Assembly (NCBI GenBank): GCA_027946555.1
Contig: JAPEVC010000023.1
Coordinates: forward strand, 62,001 to 126,000
Length of the DNA: 64,000 bases
From: Gnomoniopsis sp. IMI 355080
Taxonomy: Eukaryota > Ascomycota > Sordariomycetes > Diaporthales > Gnomoniaceae
Direction of reading: 5' to 3'
The notes beneath the pieces are model-generated. The model saw nothing but the letters and a program-made list of their open reading frames with translations. It had not been told where the DNA came from and ran no database searches. Made by a program: the position numbers and the translations under genes. Positions 1-11,307 of the stretch are shown one piece after another (positions within the stretch are counted from its first letter, which is position 1; every line of letters starts with the position of its first letter).

Positions 1-526
1 TACATACCTTGGCTGGCATATGAATTACGAAATCAAATGGTGTTTTAGAAGCGGGCACGTTCAAGAGGACGGGCTATACAGGCAAGTAGACAGCTCCGAA
101 CTCGGTGTAAGCGATAAACCATGCTGGACTAGCGGACCGCAGCGGACCAGGGGCAGTGGCCTCCTCTCGCCTGTGAGGGGATATCAGGGATAATGCGCCC
201 GCCCAGAGGCCTTATCAGAACTAAAGCTTTCACAGACCAATGGCATTGCAAAGGGCAAACGAGAGCCTACAAATCACGCTGTAGCATTCCAGGCGAACGT
301 GAATCTCAAGACACCGAAGAATGACCATGCCCAATCACCAGCATTTGTTCCTGACCTGGCCTTCTTGGATATGGTGAAACCGCTTGTTCATGCCTATTTG
401 GTCCATCGACTTTCGTAATATAACAAGCAGGATGGGAGGCTAGTTTGTGTATACTGCTGGTCGCGCTCGCACATCTTCCTGGGCCATCTGGCGGCAGAGA
501 AAGCCTACTTGCGCGAACGAGCAATC

Positions 527-2301
527 ATGGAGCATGCCATGGCCTCCGACAAGCCTATCGGTCCTAAGGCGATCGATAGCAGCGTTCAGCACTCGCTGCC
601 CAACGACTCAGAGATCGGTACCGTCATGAGTACCTCGCAAGCCCCAGTCAACGCCTCCGGACATACTCAAGAGCTCGTCCGGAGGTTCAGCCTGGTGTCG
701 CTCGCCGGCGTTGGCGTCACCGTGGGGAATGTCTGGCCAGCCATTGGCGGCACGATCCTCGTGGCCATCTCGAATGGCGGCCCGCCGGGCGTCTTGTACG
801 AGTTTCTCGTCGTGTCCTTGTTCTATTTCCTCGTGGCCGCGAGCCTGGCGGAGCTCGTAAGCGCTATTCCGAGCTCTGCTGGAGTATATCACTGGGCGAG
901 TGTGACTCCTGGGCGCCGATGGGGTCGTATCGTGGGATTCTTTGCCGGATGGTGGAATTACCTTGCTTGGTCGATGGGAACCGCGAGTATGGCGGCTATA
1001 TTGTAAGTGTGATGGTCTCTGAGACATGCCCATGGGCCTGGCAACTGGGACATTCTGCTGATAGGTACGCTTTTGCTGTGAATAGTGGCAACACAATCGT
1101 GCAGATGTATGCCTTGAACCATCCTGAGTTTACAGCACAACCTTGGCATGTTTTTGTGGTCTTTGTCATCTCAGTATGGCTCGCTTGTGCCGCTGTCTGT
1201 CTTGCGAATGCGGCTATGCCTGTACTCAATAAGGTTGGCATTTTCTTGTAAGTTCAGGCCTGGTGATCCTAGATTTTGTTGTTGTTGGGGGGGGGGGTGT
1301 TGGGCAGATGTTAACACCAAGAACTCAACAGGATTCTAGCAGGCTTCTTCATCACCGTCGTAACAGTTGCGGCGATGCCCGGTCACAATGGTCGACCGCC
1401 GCATGCCAGCAGCGACTTTGTCTGGAAAGAATGGACACAAGCCTTAGGCTACTCGGACGGTTTCGTCTTCGTAGCTGGAATGCTCAACGGTGCCTACAGC
1501 ATCGGCGCTGTCGATGTCATTACTCACCTGTCGGAAGAAATCCCGAATCCGCAACGCAACGTGCCTCTTGGTCTCCTTCTTCAAATGGTTATCGGCTTCT
1601 TCACAGGCTTCTGCTACCTCATCACCATCATGTATGCCATCAATGACCTTGATGCCGTCTCCGCAGCCACCTACCCCATCGCCGAGATTTACCGACAGGC
1701 AACGGGCACCGCTGGCGCGACGGCCATGCTCGCGCTCATCATGTTGAACATCGGCCTCTGCATCGTCGGTTTGATGATCACAACGGGCCGCACCCTTTGG
1801 ACACTCGCGCGCGACGGAGCGGCACCATTTCCAGGCTATCTTGGAAAGATCGACGGCCGCCTTAACATGCCCATGGTCTCGACCATCTCAACGGCGGTAC
1901 TTGTTACGGTGCTAGGTTGTATTTACGTCGGCAGCACCACAGCGTTCAACGCATTTATCGGCTCCACTATTCTCTTTTTCAGCAGTTCATACCTCGCCGC
2001 TATCCTGCCGCATCTGTTGGGTGGGAGAAGGAGCATCACATTTGGGCCGTTCCGTATGTGGGGATGGATAGGATTTGTGGTGAATGCTGTGGCCTGTGCA
2101 TACCTGACGGTGTGGTTTGTGATTTACTCATTCCCTTACTATCTACCGACTGATGCAAAGAGCATGAATTATTCGTGTCTGATATGGGGTGGGCTGACTG
2201 CTCTTGTGGGCCTGTGGTGGTTGGCAGGGGCGAGAAAGGGCTATGAGGGGCCGCGTACAACAGGAGGTGCGCTTGGGGCTGAGAAGACATTGCAAAGATG
2301 A
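527..2301 (+). CDS. APC-superfamily amino acid/choline permease
   Basis: Plasma-membrane transporter of the amino acid-polyamine-organocation superfamily, closest in style to fungal GABA/choline permeases (Hnm1-like). Exons are 527-1002, 1065-1247 and 1332-2301. The introns have GTAAGT donors and TAG/CAG acceptors and restore one frame of 542 residues. The start is the first ATG of the frame (MEHAMASDKP), because the open frame further upstream has only a TTG. A hydrophilic N-terminus of about 60 residues is followed by RRFSLVSLAGVG, the usual entry into helix 1. About twelve hydrophobic segments follow, and the loop EEIPNPQRNVP is the conserved family motif between helices. Length is normal for the family. 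Substrate cannot be read from sequence. It stands 400 bp upstream of a WSC protein on the same strand, with no sign of shared function. Confidence 0.88.
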
Positions 2302-2704
2302 GCATAGTCAAGCTGCGCTACAACTTGGTGACTTGCAGCAACGATGACAGTTGCTGGCCTTCAGTTCCAAGGTTAGAATTTCTCATGGCAGGCGAACCGA
2401 GTCACCCAAGAGTTGTTCAGCGCTACTGAGCGAGTAAACAAGTATGTATTCACACGTAGCGATTCACTGTCTTGAACACGAGACAATGGCCGAATAGAAA
2501 AAGGTCCGTCTGTGGAACACTCGAGGGTACAGCCACCCACATCGAAGCAATCCTACGTGCTTACATCACTGATTTTGCAGCCCCCTTTGCAACACTGCGA
2601 ATCAACATTTCCCGAAGCCCTTGAGTGAAGCGCAAGTTGCCGCAAAGCTCCGGCCAAGTCGATTGCTTAGCCAATTCCTGGACAGCTATTTGGTGCACAG
2701 CGGG
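2302..2704. other. Intergenic gap, WSC gene 5' region
   Basis: This is 403 bp between the permease stop and the first in-frame ATG of the WSC gene. The WSC frame is open upstream to about 2573. A convincing 3' splice signal (ttttgcag ending at 2580, with a CTGAT-like branch sequence before it) lies at its edge, so an unseen 5' exon may lie here. No ATG in the gap is followed by an obvious signal peptide. Confidence 0.4.
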
Positions 2705-3804
2705 ATGTCCATCAATGCCGAAGTCGTCATGAGCCCTACGCAACCTGCTCGAGCCGGTAATTACAGCTTTATCGGTTGTTGGACTGATGAGAAGGACGAC
2801 CGTACTCTTTCCTCCGCAGGAAGCAGCGGTGCGATTGACGTGGATACATGCGCCTCTTTTTGTAATGGTTATCAATACATGGGAACAGAGTACTCAAGAG
2901 AGTGTTAGTCCTTCACTTTTCTACCCCTTACTTGCCATTAAACCACTCGGTAATGATTACTAACATATTCTTCTCAGGCTACTGTGGTAATTGGCTCAAT
3001 AAGAAAGCCAGTCTAACACAAAGCACAGGTTGCAACATGAGTTGTACCGCCAATTTGACCCAATACTGCGGTGGAAATGATCGCCTTTCTCTATATACCC
3101 GTTCTGTTGATGGTACCAAGTCTGGACCAAGTAGAATTCGGACTACACAGATCTCCACCAGCCAGCCTATTATGAGCGTTTGGCCGACAAATTATATTAC
3201 TATTACCGTCACCACCAGGTTTTTATCCTCTGCTATGACCAATGCATCATCGACGAGCATTCCCGGGCCTCCCTCATTGTCTGGAGCAGCTTCGACATCT
3301 ACGCCGTCGACTACGAGGATTACAAAGCCTACAATCATCGCTTCGCCATCACCGAGAACTGGATCTACTTTGATCACATCTAGGTCTGGTAGCACAAGAT
3401 CGACGGCCCTGGCTACTGTTGTTTCCATCAAGGACTCTGCAAATCTGAAGTCTACCTCTATTCAGAGGTCACCAATGGTCTCCGAATGCTGTTTGGAAAC
3501 GCATCACTCATCGCCACAGCTCTTTTCCACCTCGGAAAGCCCGGCTGAGTCAACAGATACCTTAGTTTCAGCGAGCACAACCCCAAGCGCGGGCAGGGCC
3601 GCTGGCATAGCAATCGGTACACTCGCCATACTGGGACTGCTAGCCGGTGTAGCGTATTCGATAGTAAGAGCTAGAAGGAAATCGACAGCACAGGCGAGTA
3701 GCGATGATGACTCGGAATGGTGGGAACAGCAGACCGACAAAGCACAGTCAAGTGCTCCTATCGGGGGGATGACTGGAGGTGTCAGGCTTGTTCGGGACAA
3801 TTGA
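2705..3804 (+). CDS. WSC-domain single-pass membrane protein
   Basis: Resembles fungal WSC-type wall-sensor or surface proteins, which bind wall glycans outside and anchor in the plasma membrane. Exons are 2705-2903 and 2978-3804; the 74-bp intron has a GTTAGT donor, a CTAAC branch and a CTCAG acceptor and splits a Cys codon inside the domain. The WSC domain covers about residues 19-95: it opens with YSFIGCWTD, and CASFC, ECYCGNW and CTANLTQYCGG supply the expected cysteines. A Ser/Thr-rich stalk of about 170 residues follows, then one hydrophobic helix at about 275-297 and a short basic tail (RARRK). Starting at 2705 gives 341 residues without a recognisable signal peptide, which does not fit an outside-facing domain. 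The true start is therefore probably in an upstream exon. Confidence 0.75.
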
Positions 3805-5128
3805 TGAGCCAGATGGCGATCAAACAGAGTATGGAGAGCAAGAAAGGTAAAACGTCTTGCTTACAATGTGCTCAGGTGGGATTGCAAACAGAATATGATC
3901 GCTTACCTAGGTGAGAAAGAGCGTATCTTACTTGTCGTACCACTTTCACAATCGAACGTTTAAAGAAATGACGTGCAGGTAGTCACTTGGGAAAATCATG
4001 AAGCGAAAGCCGGGCTCCAAACCATGTATCTGTGTAAACACATGGTAAAGAGGTTCGGGGATGCTATGGTCTGAAGCCGCGACTCGCACCCAGTTCGTTG
4101 TATTCTGCGACTTGCCCCGTTTTCGTACATATCATATGTGGGATCCTTCTGCAGCAACTCGGCCCTGACTTCGGTATATAGTGTTTCTCACGTGATGCAA
4201 CCACAGCTCCACTATACACACCATAAGTGATTGGATCATTGGATTTCGAGCATGATGCTCAGTATGTTTGAGGTTATTCTTTAAAATCGAATTCAGCGAA
4301 GCCCTACCTAGCGCCTGGGTAGCAATTCAATGGACACATGGGGAAAACGCATGGCGGGATTGGCCCACAAATAGCGACACCCCTCGATGCCGCTCCCCGA
4401 ACGACCTTCTAGTCCTGGCTAGAGCACGATGTTTGCAGGCGTTTACGCTTCCTCGGTTAAGCAATGCAGCCATTGAGGGACGGGTTCTTTATCACTTTGC
4501 GGGAGCAAATTAGAATGTGACCAAGCCGCGAAATATGGGTATGCAATCGTCTAAGCCGATCTTATCATGGTGTGAACCGTCCACGTAGTGTTTTTTCAAG
4601 CCCGGTGTCGTGCAGGGTTTCACATATCCCTACTATTACGTAGTATACTGGGAACGGATCTGCTTGATGTTAGTCGTAGTCGACATGGTCATCCTATCCC
4701 CCTTTTCTCCATAGAGGAAATGATTTACTGCAGCATGGCATCGATGGCAGTATACAATATGTGCATCTTGGTGTCCCTGGTGTAACACTTGTTAAGGTGT
4801 CGAGCACTTATCTGGGAGGAGTACGCGGAAAGGGTGTGACCGGGGATACAGATTGCTTTGATATAGCATAGTCTACAGGCCCACAGCTCCAAGGAGTGAG
4901 ATAGGTAATCCTCCTGCATACGACACAGTTGCATTCGGTCTTTGAGTCTCGATGGCGTATTCCGGGGTCAAGTGTCAAAAATGCATAATTGCTTACCTGC
5001 GGGATTCCTTCCGCCGAACAAACGGGTAGTCCTCAACCATATTGAACGCGACACGAATATTTCTCAATGAATTTATCCTTGGTCTCATAGTCCAGATATT
5101 GGGCCCTATTAATATCCTGCAGAGGACA
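3805..5128. other. Intergenic region
   Basis: About 1.3 kb with only short, unrelated open frames and no recognisable protein, RNA or repeat. Confidence 0.5.
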
Positions 5129-7041
5129 ATGAATTTGAGGTTATTATATCTGCCAGCGACCGCGGTATGGCCCTTGCAATGCATCGCCACTATACTTGAG
5201 GCCCGGAGCTCGGTAAATACTTGCCAGCCTGTGCTGTCTCCTACCTATGCCGCACCTACTGTCAGCAGTGGATGGACGGGTCAGTTGGTATTCTCAGGTC
5301 TAACGTTGCCGAGGTGAGTATGATGAAGAGAGCTTTATTCCTTTGACAGCCTGATTAGGGTCTGAAAACAGTGTTGCTGATGTTATATTACCAGGAGTAT
5401 CGTATTGGACTCGTCTGGTGCGCTTCTAATATTAGAGAGTGGTATTGGCATAAAACGCTTGACCTTTACCGACAATGGAGGGACCTGCATAAAACCAGAC
5501 GGCGATGGCACTCTGATTGTGAATATGACATCTGTTTGTATATCGCCGAAACACACAAATTGCATTGACTGTTGGCGCTGACCAGCTGCGCGTCATTCAG
5601 CTGAATCATGGCCTTGCGATTTCCCCCGACGGCGAAACCATCTACGCCTCCAATGCCGACTCCGTCTTCTCATGGCCATACAGTAATAGCACAGGATCCG
5701 TTACAGCAAATGCAACGACTATTGTGTCGGGCATGGCCACTGATAAACAGGTCACGCGGACTGTGCTTGCTTCACAGGTCGAACCTGGCACCATAGTTGT
5801 CTCCAGAGGAAGTGGTGGGAGTGAAGAGGGAGCAAGAAACCCCTCCAGCGGCTTGGGCCAAGTCAAAGCGTTCAACTTGTCAGAGATGTCTCCATCGTCC
5901 GAGCCTCTCGACTTCAGCACGACAGGCCGTTTGCTTGGCTGGGGTCTGCATAATGCTGTTGGACTCGCCGAGCATCCCAAGACTGGTGGCATTTTTTCTA
6001 TGGAGAACGGAGTGGACAATTTGACGAGGTAAAACCTCACTCAGTGAATCTGACGCCTTTTGGAGATAGTTTGAGACACTGATCAGGCTACTCAAGGGAC
6101 GGCGAGGACATCCACGAAAGCAACCCTGGCGACGAAATGAATTACCATGGAACAATTGCAATCTCGAGAGAACGAGAAACTCAGGACCAAGGTGGCAACT
6201 ATGGGTACCCATTTTGCCACGCTGCGTGGAACACCAGTATACCGGATGCACCAGCTGGCCTGGTTGCTGGTGAGCAATTCAGCATGTTCGACAATGCCAC
6301 TTCGAACGACACCTTTTGCGAGCAAGACTTTGTCAGACCAAGGCTGACATTCCGTAAGTACCACGTCTTTTGTCCGATACAATGGGAGAGGGTGATTCGT
6401 TGACTTCGACTCAAGTTCCTCATCAGGCGCCTTTAGATATCGTGTTCTCGTCCGATGGAGCAACCGCCTACATCAGTTTCCATGGGTCAGTGGACGAAGT
6501 CGATCCCAAGGGCTACCTGGTTGGATCAGTCGCATTTAATTCTGCTACGGGCCAGCCGACTCGTGCATATGATAGCTACATTGCTCTAGAAGACATCATC
6601 CAGAATACAGACGACGCCACTTGTCCTTCGTGCCTAAGGCCAGTTGGTCTGACAATGCTCGACGACCGAGTACTGTTCTCATCGGATATTACGGGAGAGA
6701 TCTACGTTCTGGTCAAGTCGGAAACCTCTACATCAGCCCGTGATAGAACAACGCATGTGGCAATTGGTGTTTCGGTGGCCTTTGCCTTCGTTGTCAGCGT
6801 CCTTGGTGGCATTATCTATTGGCGCTGGAGGCGGAGTAGAGAGCTTCTTGGGGGCCACAGCTCAGGCCCGGAATCGGGGAGTATGAGCCTCGGAGCGATT
6901 TATGGCCGGGATGAGGGCAAGACAGCAGGATTTCAGTTGGCTCAACGGAAAAGCAGAGGAAGATCTTCAGGCGTGAGGGATACCTTCCAAGACGAGCTGC
7001 AGGGGCAGGAAACAGGACATCACCGTCCCCCAGGAAGCTAG
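5129..7041 (+). CDS. Sorbosone dehydrogenase-like protein with C-terminal membrane anchor
   Basis: Resembles the fungal L-sorbosone/PQQ-type glucose dehydrogenase beta-propeller family (sugar aldehyde oxidation); the reaction here is unproven. Exons 5129-5313, 5395-5533, 5586-6028, 6097-6353 and 6416-7041 join to 549 residues in one frame. The second intron is only 52 bp with a GTTTGT donor. Diagnostic stretches are LNHGLAISPDGETIYAS, DNLTRDGEDIHESNPGDE, GGNYGYPFCHAAW, and APLDIVF followed by SSDGATAYISFHGS. After the propeller comes a hydrophobic helix at about 457-478, then a basic stop-transfer (WRWRRSR) and a cytoplasmic tail of about 70 residues. This predicts a cell-surface enzyme or sensor instead of a freely secreted one. 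An N-terminal hydrophobic leader is present but weak. Confidence 0.78.
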
Positions 7042-7391
7042 TCAAGGAAGCGAAGTATATTCTGCAACGGCATGACCCCTCGGCTTATCAGGTTCATTAC
7101 TACTGTCTACGAATTGAGCATTCTTTGCAGCCTACCTAGGAACAATATAGAGTGTCGCAAACCATTCATAACATGGGGCTTAGTCCATGTACTTGTACGA
7201 GAGCCCCTACCTAGGTATCGAGCTCAAGATGTGCTTTGAAAATAACTGGTTTCCTAGTTCTTCAGGTACATAAGGTACACCGACAGAAGGGGTGGCAGAG
7301 CAATCCGTGACCATTAATTGTCAGGGACAAGGAAAAGCATGATACTATCTCAAAACATTGTTTAGACTAATCTTACAATCACCCATTCTCC

Positions 7392-7447
7392 TTTTTTTTT
7401 TTTTTTTTTTGCGCTCCCCTTTGTTTTTTATAACAAAAAAAAAAAAA
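7392..7447. repeat. T19 / A13 inverted homopolymer tracts
   Basis: A run of 19 T, a 24-bp T-rich spacer containing GCGCTCCCC, then a run of 13 A. The two runs could pair as a hairpin. No flanking coding or target-site duplication was seen. Confidence 0.7.
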
Positions 7448-8181
7448 CACTGGGTTCACAGAGGTTTCCTAGGGCCTATTATCTGTAATAGTCTAGGTAC
7501 AAGAGCCGGTAATTATCGAGATCATATGTCCTTTTCTCGAAAAAGTTATGAAATATTACACGCTCGCACGAAAATATTGACATTGGTACAATCCGGGTAC
7601 AGTTATCTCAAATAAGAATGACCTAGCATTGTAGATATTGATACTGTGTACCCATTTGTGTGCATAGATTATAATAACATTGACTCTGTGTATCCCCTCA
7701 ATACTCCGCGCAAATTGTTGCGCGGTCCTCTTTCCAATGTCAAGCTACACATACACAGATTTCAACTACTGGCAATGCTCCTACACATAAAGCCTTAACG
7801 TGGAGTGCGTAATCCCTCCTGATAGGCATGGCTCATAAGAGAGGTAAAAAATTTCGAAGTCGTGGACACTCAGAACTAACCAACTAGAAACAAAACATGG
7901 TGATCGAGTGTCGATTACTGCCCTACTGTATTAGACGGAAGGATAACATGATTTGATACGAATAACTCCATGTAAATGAGACCAGTGAAAGGTATGTAGG
8001 CCTTGCATAAGATGATGACATGAGCTGAGAAGTTATCATGGAATCACTTGGAAATCGCCAGGCCAGTTGTCTGGTGTGAGAACGTTGGAGGGCTGTACCA
8101 TTTATAAGTCCACGGGCAAACCTTGGGTGTCATTCTGCTGACTCAATCATGTTGATTGTCGATTGTTACCTACTTCCTAAT

Positions 8182-8260
8182 GTAGGTAGGTACCTAGGTA
8201 GGTAGTCTGGTCATAGGCCTACTAACCTACCTAATTTATGCATTATCACCTACCTAAGTA
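8182..8260. repeat. Cluster of TAGGTAGGTACCTAGGTAGG-type microrepeats
   Basis: Reiterated TAGG/CCTA units, including a perfect ACCTAGGT palindrome and its partner strand (CCTACTAACCTACC). This is the densest instance of a motif scattered through the intergenic DNA of the window. Confidence 0.8.
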
Positions 8261-9514
8261 CAATACAACGGCTTCCCTTATCATGCTTAGGCGTGCTGAA
8301 GAACTACATGATTGCAGTGCTTGCAATACAGCATGAACATGTGTATGTAATCAAGAGTGCGACGTACTGAGTCGCTAGGCATGAAGGAGAACGAGTATGA
8401 TTCTGGGCGTCTCTACCTCTCATTGAGTGTCTGATTCATTCAGGTCTTCAACATCACCAACACGGCTCCATTTGTAGCGTTGGTGCTGTGTATCTTGCGA
8501 AAGACAGTCTGAGCTCTAACCCGTTGCTAACTCACTAAAAAACCCGAACATGATCGGACTTTGGACTTGGTCATTAGGGTCCTAGGAGCGCAGTTGCTCG
8601 GCCGCCTGCGATCCAATTGGTACCTAGGTAGAATCGTCTGTGGTTTCATACAACAAAAGAAGAGTATTTGGCCCGGATCTCGTTTGTCTAATATATTCGA
8701 ATACACAGAAAAATAATGAGAATCCTGACTTGATTGAATCAAATACACAGGGCTCAGTTCCGAACTGCCACTTGCCTCATGCCATGGCTATGCAGCAAAC
8801 TTTCGCTCAAGTGCTCCTCTTGGTGCCTATAATGGTGCCTATAACATCATCAACGAGTCAACCTTTGTTGTGTCGTGTAACAGATAGCAGATCGGGCACT
8901 ACAGAGGCCGTTACTCCGAGCGGTCGGGGCTGCTGTGGTGCAACTGGTTACATCGAGGCCTGCAGGCGGCCTGTCGGTGTTTGTTACGTCCGTCACTCGC
9001 CTCTGACTACTGCTGACCGCCTGCCCTGCTGAGAGAGTGCGCTCGCTTTCTTTGGGTGAGTCGATGAGAGCTGCTTCATCGAACGTCGAGACTGAAGAAA
9101 TAAGGTCACCTTCCACTTACAGTCATGCAGCCCTACGTGAAGGCCAACATGAGAGTCACATATAGAGTGGGACCAAAGATCTTGAGTGATTTCCGTTGGG
9201 ATCTAAAAATGAAGCTGTGCTGCTCTCGAATTACTATGTTGGCCAACGACTCTTTGCCTCACCCAAAACACAGATTGTGGCTTCGCCGACCGTCCATGCA
9301 CCTAGGATTGTGACAGCATTCCAGAGTCCGCGAATCGATTCTGCCCAGTCAAAACCGTTTAGCGGCTACCGGGGACTCATGTCGTCGGCCGACAAGCCAC
9401 CGGCACCCAAGGATGCAATCCCGGAACAAGATGACGGCACGTCAAAGAGGCTCAGATGTCGAGCATGTAGTCAGGGAATTTCTCGGGGTGGGCCCGACTG
9501 TTACAGCCACGTGA

Positions 9515-9727
9515 AGACGGACAAAAGAAGGCCGGCATGTTAAGCACGCCAAGCTCACATTCGACGCGGGAAAGATGCGCAATGCCATTCAGAATGACGA
9601 GCAGGTCATTCATTCTATAAGGACAGAGGAGCCCCGCAAGCTCAGTCTGCAGGACAGCTCTTCCTTCTTGCATACCCATCTCGTCCCAACTTTGTTACCC
9701 AAAGATTTGATGCAGGACTCCAAATGA
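9515..9727 (+). other. Unassigned open frame overlapping the next start codon
   Basis: This frame is open from 9515 to a TGA at 9725-9727 that overlaps the downstream ATG (9724) as ATGA. It has no good start of its own. Its composition looks protein-like (KHAKLTFDAGKMRNAIQNDE, then a Leu/Ser-rich tail). A second open frame (about 9196-9543) ends just upstream in another phase. Together they could be a decayed gene, or unannotated 5' exons of the hydrolase. I do not recognise either one. Confidence 0.25.
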
Positions 9728-11307
9728 ACAGCACGTATTTGCAACTCAGGAAATCGGCCCGCGCATATCTGCCCAGCTTTCCAGCTTTTTTGTCCAAGTC
9801 AACGATCAGCATCCCAACTCCGGCCCCAAAGTATCCTAAACCTGCGATGGCCTCTGATAATCCGGGCCCAGCGGGTCTGGTTCCCAAATTGAAAGAGCTC
9901 GCAGAACAATTTGCGCATGAGGATCCGAAGGAAAAATATATAGAAGCTTCAGACCACTCGAGCATCTTTAAGACTCGTGGCTTCCCAGAGAAGACTGTGG
10001 ATCTCGGGGAGATTCATATGAACTATGCTGTTGCTGGACCGGAGAGCGCTCCAGCGCTGCTTCTTATTCCTGGGCAGACGGAGTCATGGTGGGCGTACGA
10101 GAACGCCATGCGTCTACTCTCCGAGTCGTACCAGGTCTTCGCCGTCGACCTTCGAGGACAAGGCCGGTCGACCTGGACGCCAGGCCGCTACAGCCTCGAT
10201 AATTTCGGTAACGACTTAGTGCGCTTCATAGATCTCGTCGTCCAACGTCCTGTCATTGTCAGCGGCTTATCTTCGGGTGGCGTACTCAGCGCGTGGTTGT
10301 CAGCTTTCGCCAAACCGGGTCAAGTCGTCGCAGCTGTGTATGAAGACCCTCCTCTGTTTGCCTCGGAGCTCACTCCCGCCATTGGGCAGTCAGTAAGACA
10401 AACGATCGCAGGACCAATGTTTAGAATCTGGCATAAGTGGTTGGGACCACAATGGTCCATCGGAAACGAGGACGGTATGCATCAGGCCATGGCCCACGAG
10501 CTGCCTTCTTGGGTTGCCAAAGCGTTGACTGCCATCATGGCCGACACCAAGACGGCCCCTTTCATGGGCCCGGCGCCGGAGTTGAAGGAATACGATCCAG
10601 AATGGGGTGATGCGTTCTGGAATGGCCGCGTAGCATTAACTTGTTCCCACGAGAACATGCTCAAGCATGTTAAAGTACCTGTCTTGTTCACGCACCACTT
10701 TCGACGGGTGGACCCCTCTTCGGGCAACCTCGTTGGGGCCTTGTCGGATACACAAGTGCAGCATGTACAACGGCTTGTCGAGGGTGCAGGCAACTCATTC
10801 ACCTACCGATCATTTCCCAAGATGCCTCACTCCATGCATGAGTACGATCCAGTGTGTTATGTCACAGCAGTGACGGAGTGGCTGGCAGAAAAGGGTCTCG
10901 GCAAGGCGCTGAAGCCAACGCAGGATCAACTGCCCAAGAAAGATTCTGAATCGGACTCGGATTTCCAGCCAGCCAGCCTCGACACGGCAGCGCCACCGAC
11001 GGTGCAGGTGGACGGGATATGGGACATATCAGTTCAGACGCCCATTGGGAAGCAAAAGGTCAAGCTGACCCTCAAGTCAGATGGCAACGTCCTTTCTGGT
11101 GCATTGGATGGCGCAGAAGGAAGAAACGAAATTACGGAAGGGACCATAGATGGTTCAACCGTCTTTTTCCGTGCCTCGATAAAGAGACCAGTCAAAGTCA
11201 AGATCAGCTACAAGGCAAAGATTGACGGCGAGAATATGATAGGGACAGCGAAGACACCATTGCTTCCCACTATCAACTTCAGCGGTGTGAGAGTCGCGAA
11301 TGAGTGA
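9724..11307 (+). CDS. Alpha/beta hydrolase fused to a C-terminal beta-rich domain
   Basis: Single-exon gene of 527 residues; a second in-frame ATG at 9847 (MASDNPGP) would remove the first 41. The hydrolase core runs from about residue 96 to 395: ALLLIPGQTESWWAYE supplies the oxyanion-hole strand, DLRGQGRS is the usual loop, and GLSSG at 181-185 is the nucleophile elbow with Ser183. Candidate catalytic His369 or His373 lies in MPHSMHEYDP. A Lys/Asp/Ser-rich linker (about 405-425) leads to a separate domain at 429-527 that begins VDGIWDISVQTPIGKQKVKL. This matches my memory of small bacterial and fungal stand-alone beta-barrel (lipocalin-like) domains. Substrate is unknown. A cytosolic location is inferred from the lack of a signal peptide. 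Confidence 0.82.
   Translation: MNSTYLQLRKSARAYLPSFPAFLSKSTISIPTPAPKYPKPAMASDNPGPAGLVPKLKELAEQFAHEDPKEKYIEASDHSSIFKTRGFPEKTVDLGEIHMNYAVAGPESAPALLLIPGQTESWWAYENAMRLLSESYQVFAVDLRGQGRSTWTPGRYSLDNFGNDLVRFIDLVVQRPVIVSGLSSGGVLSAWLSAFAKPGQVVAAVYEDPPLFASELTPAIGQSVRQTIAGPMFRIWHKWLGPQWSIGNEDGMHQAMAHELPSWVAKALTAIMADTKTAPFMGPAPELKEYDPEWGDAFWNGRVALTCSHENMLKHVKVPVLFTHHFRRVDPSSGNLVGALSDTQVQHVQRLVEGAGNSFTYRSFPKMPHSMHEYDPVCYVTAVTEWLAEKGLGKALKPTQDQLPKKDSESDSDFQPASLDTAAPPTVQVDGIWDISVQTPIGKQKVKLTLKSDGNVLSGALDGAEGRNEITEGTIDGSTVFFRASIKRPVKVKISYKAKIDGENMIGTAKTPLLPTINFSGVRVANE

Larger units (their letters stand above)
7042..9514. other. Intergenic region with microrepeats and homopolymer tracts
   Basis: About 2.5 kb without a credible gene. 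It holds a T19 run (7392-7410) followed by an A13 run (7435-7447), and several CCTAGG/TACCTAGGTA motifs (7135, 7210, about 8182-8260, 8581, 8619). The short open frames here, including one of 130 codons from 8640, show no recognisable protein. Confidence 0.5.
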
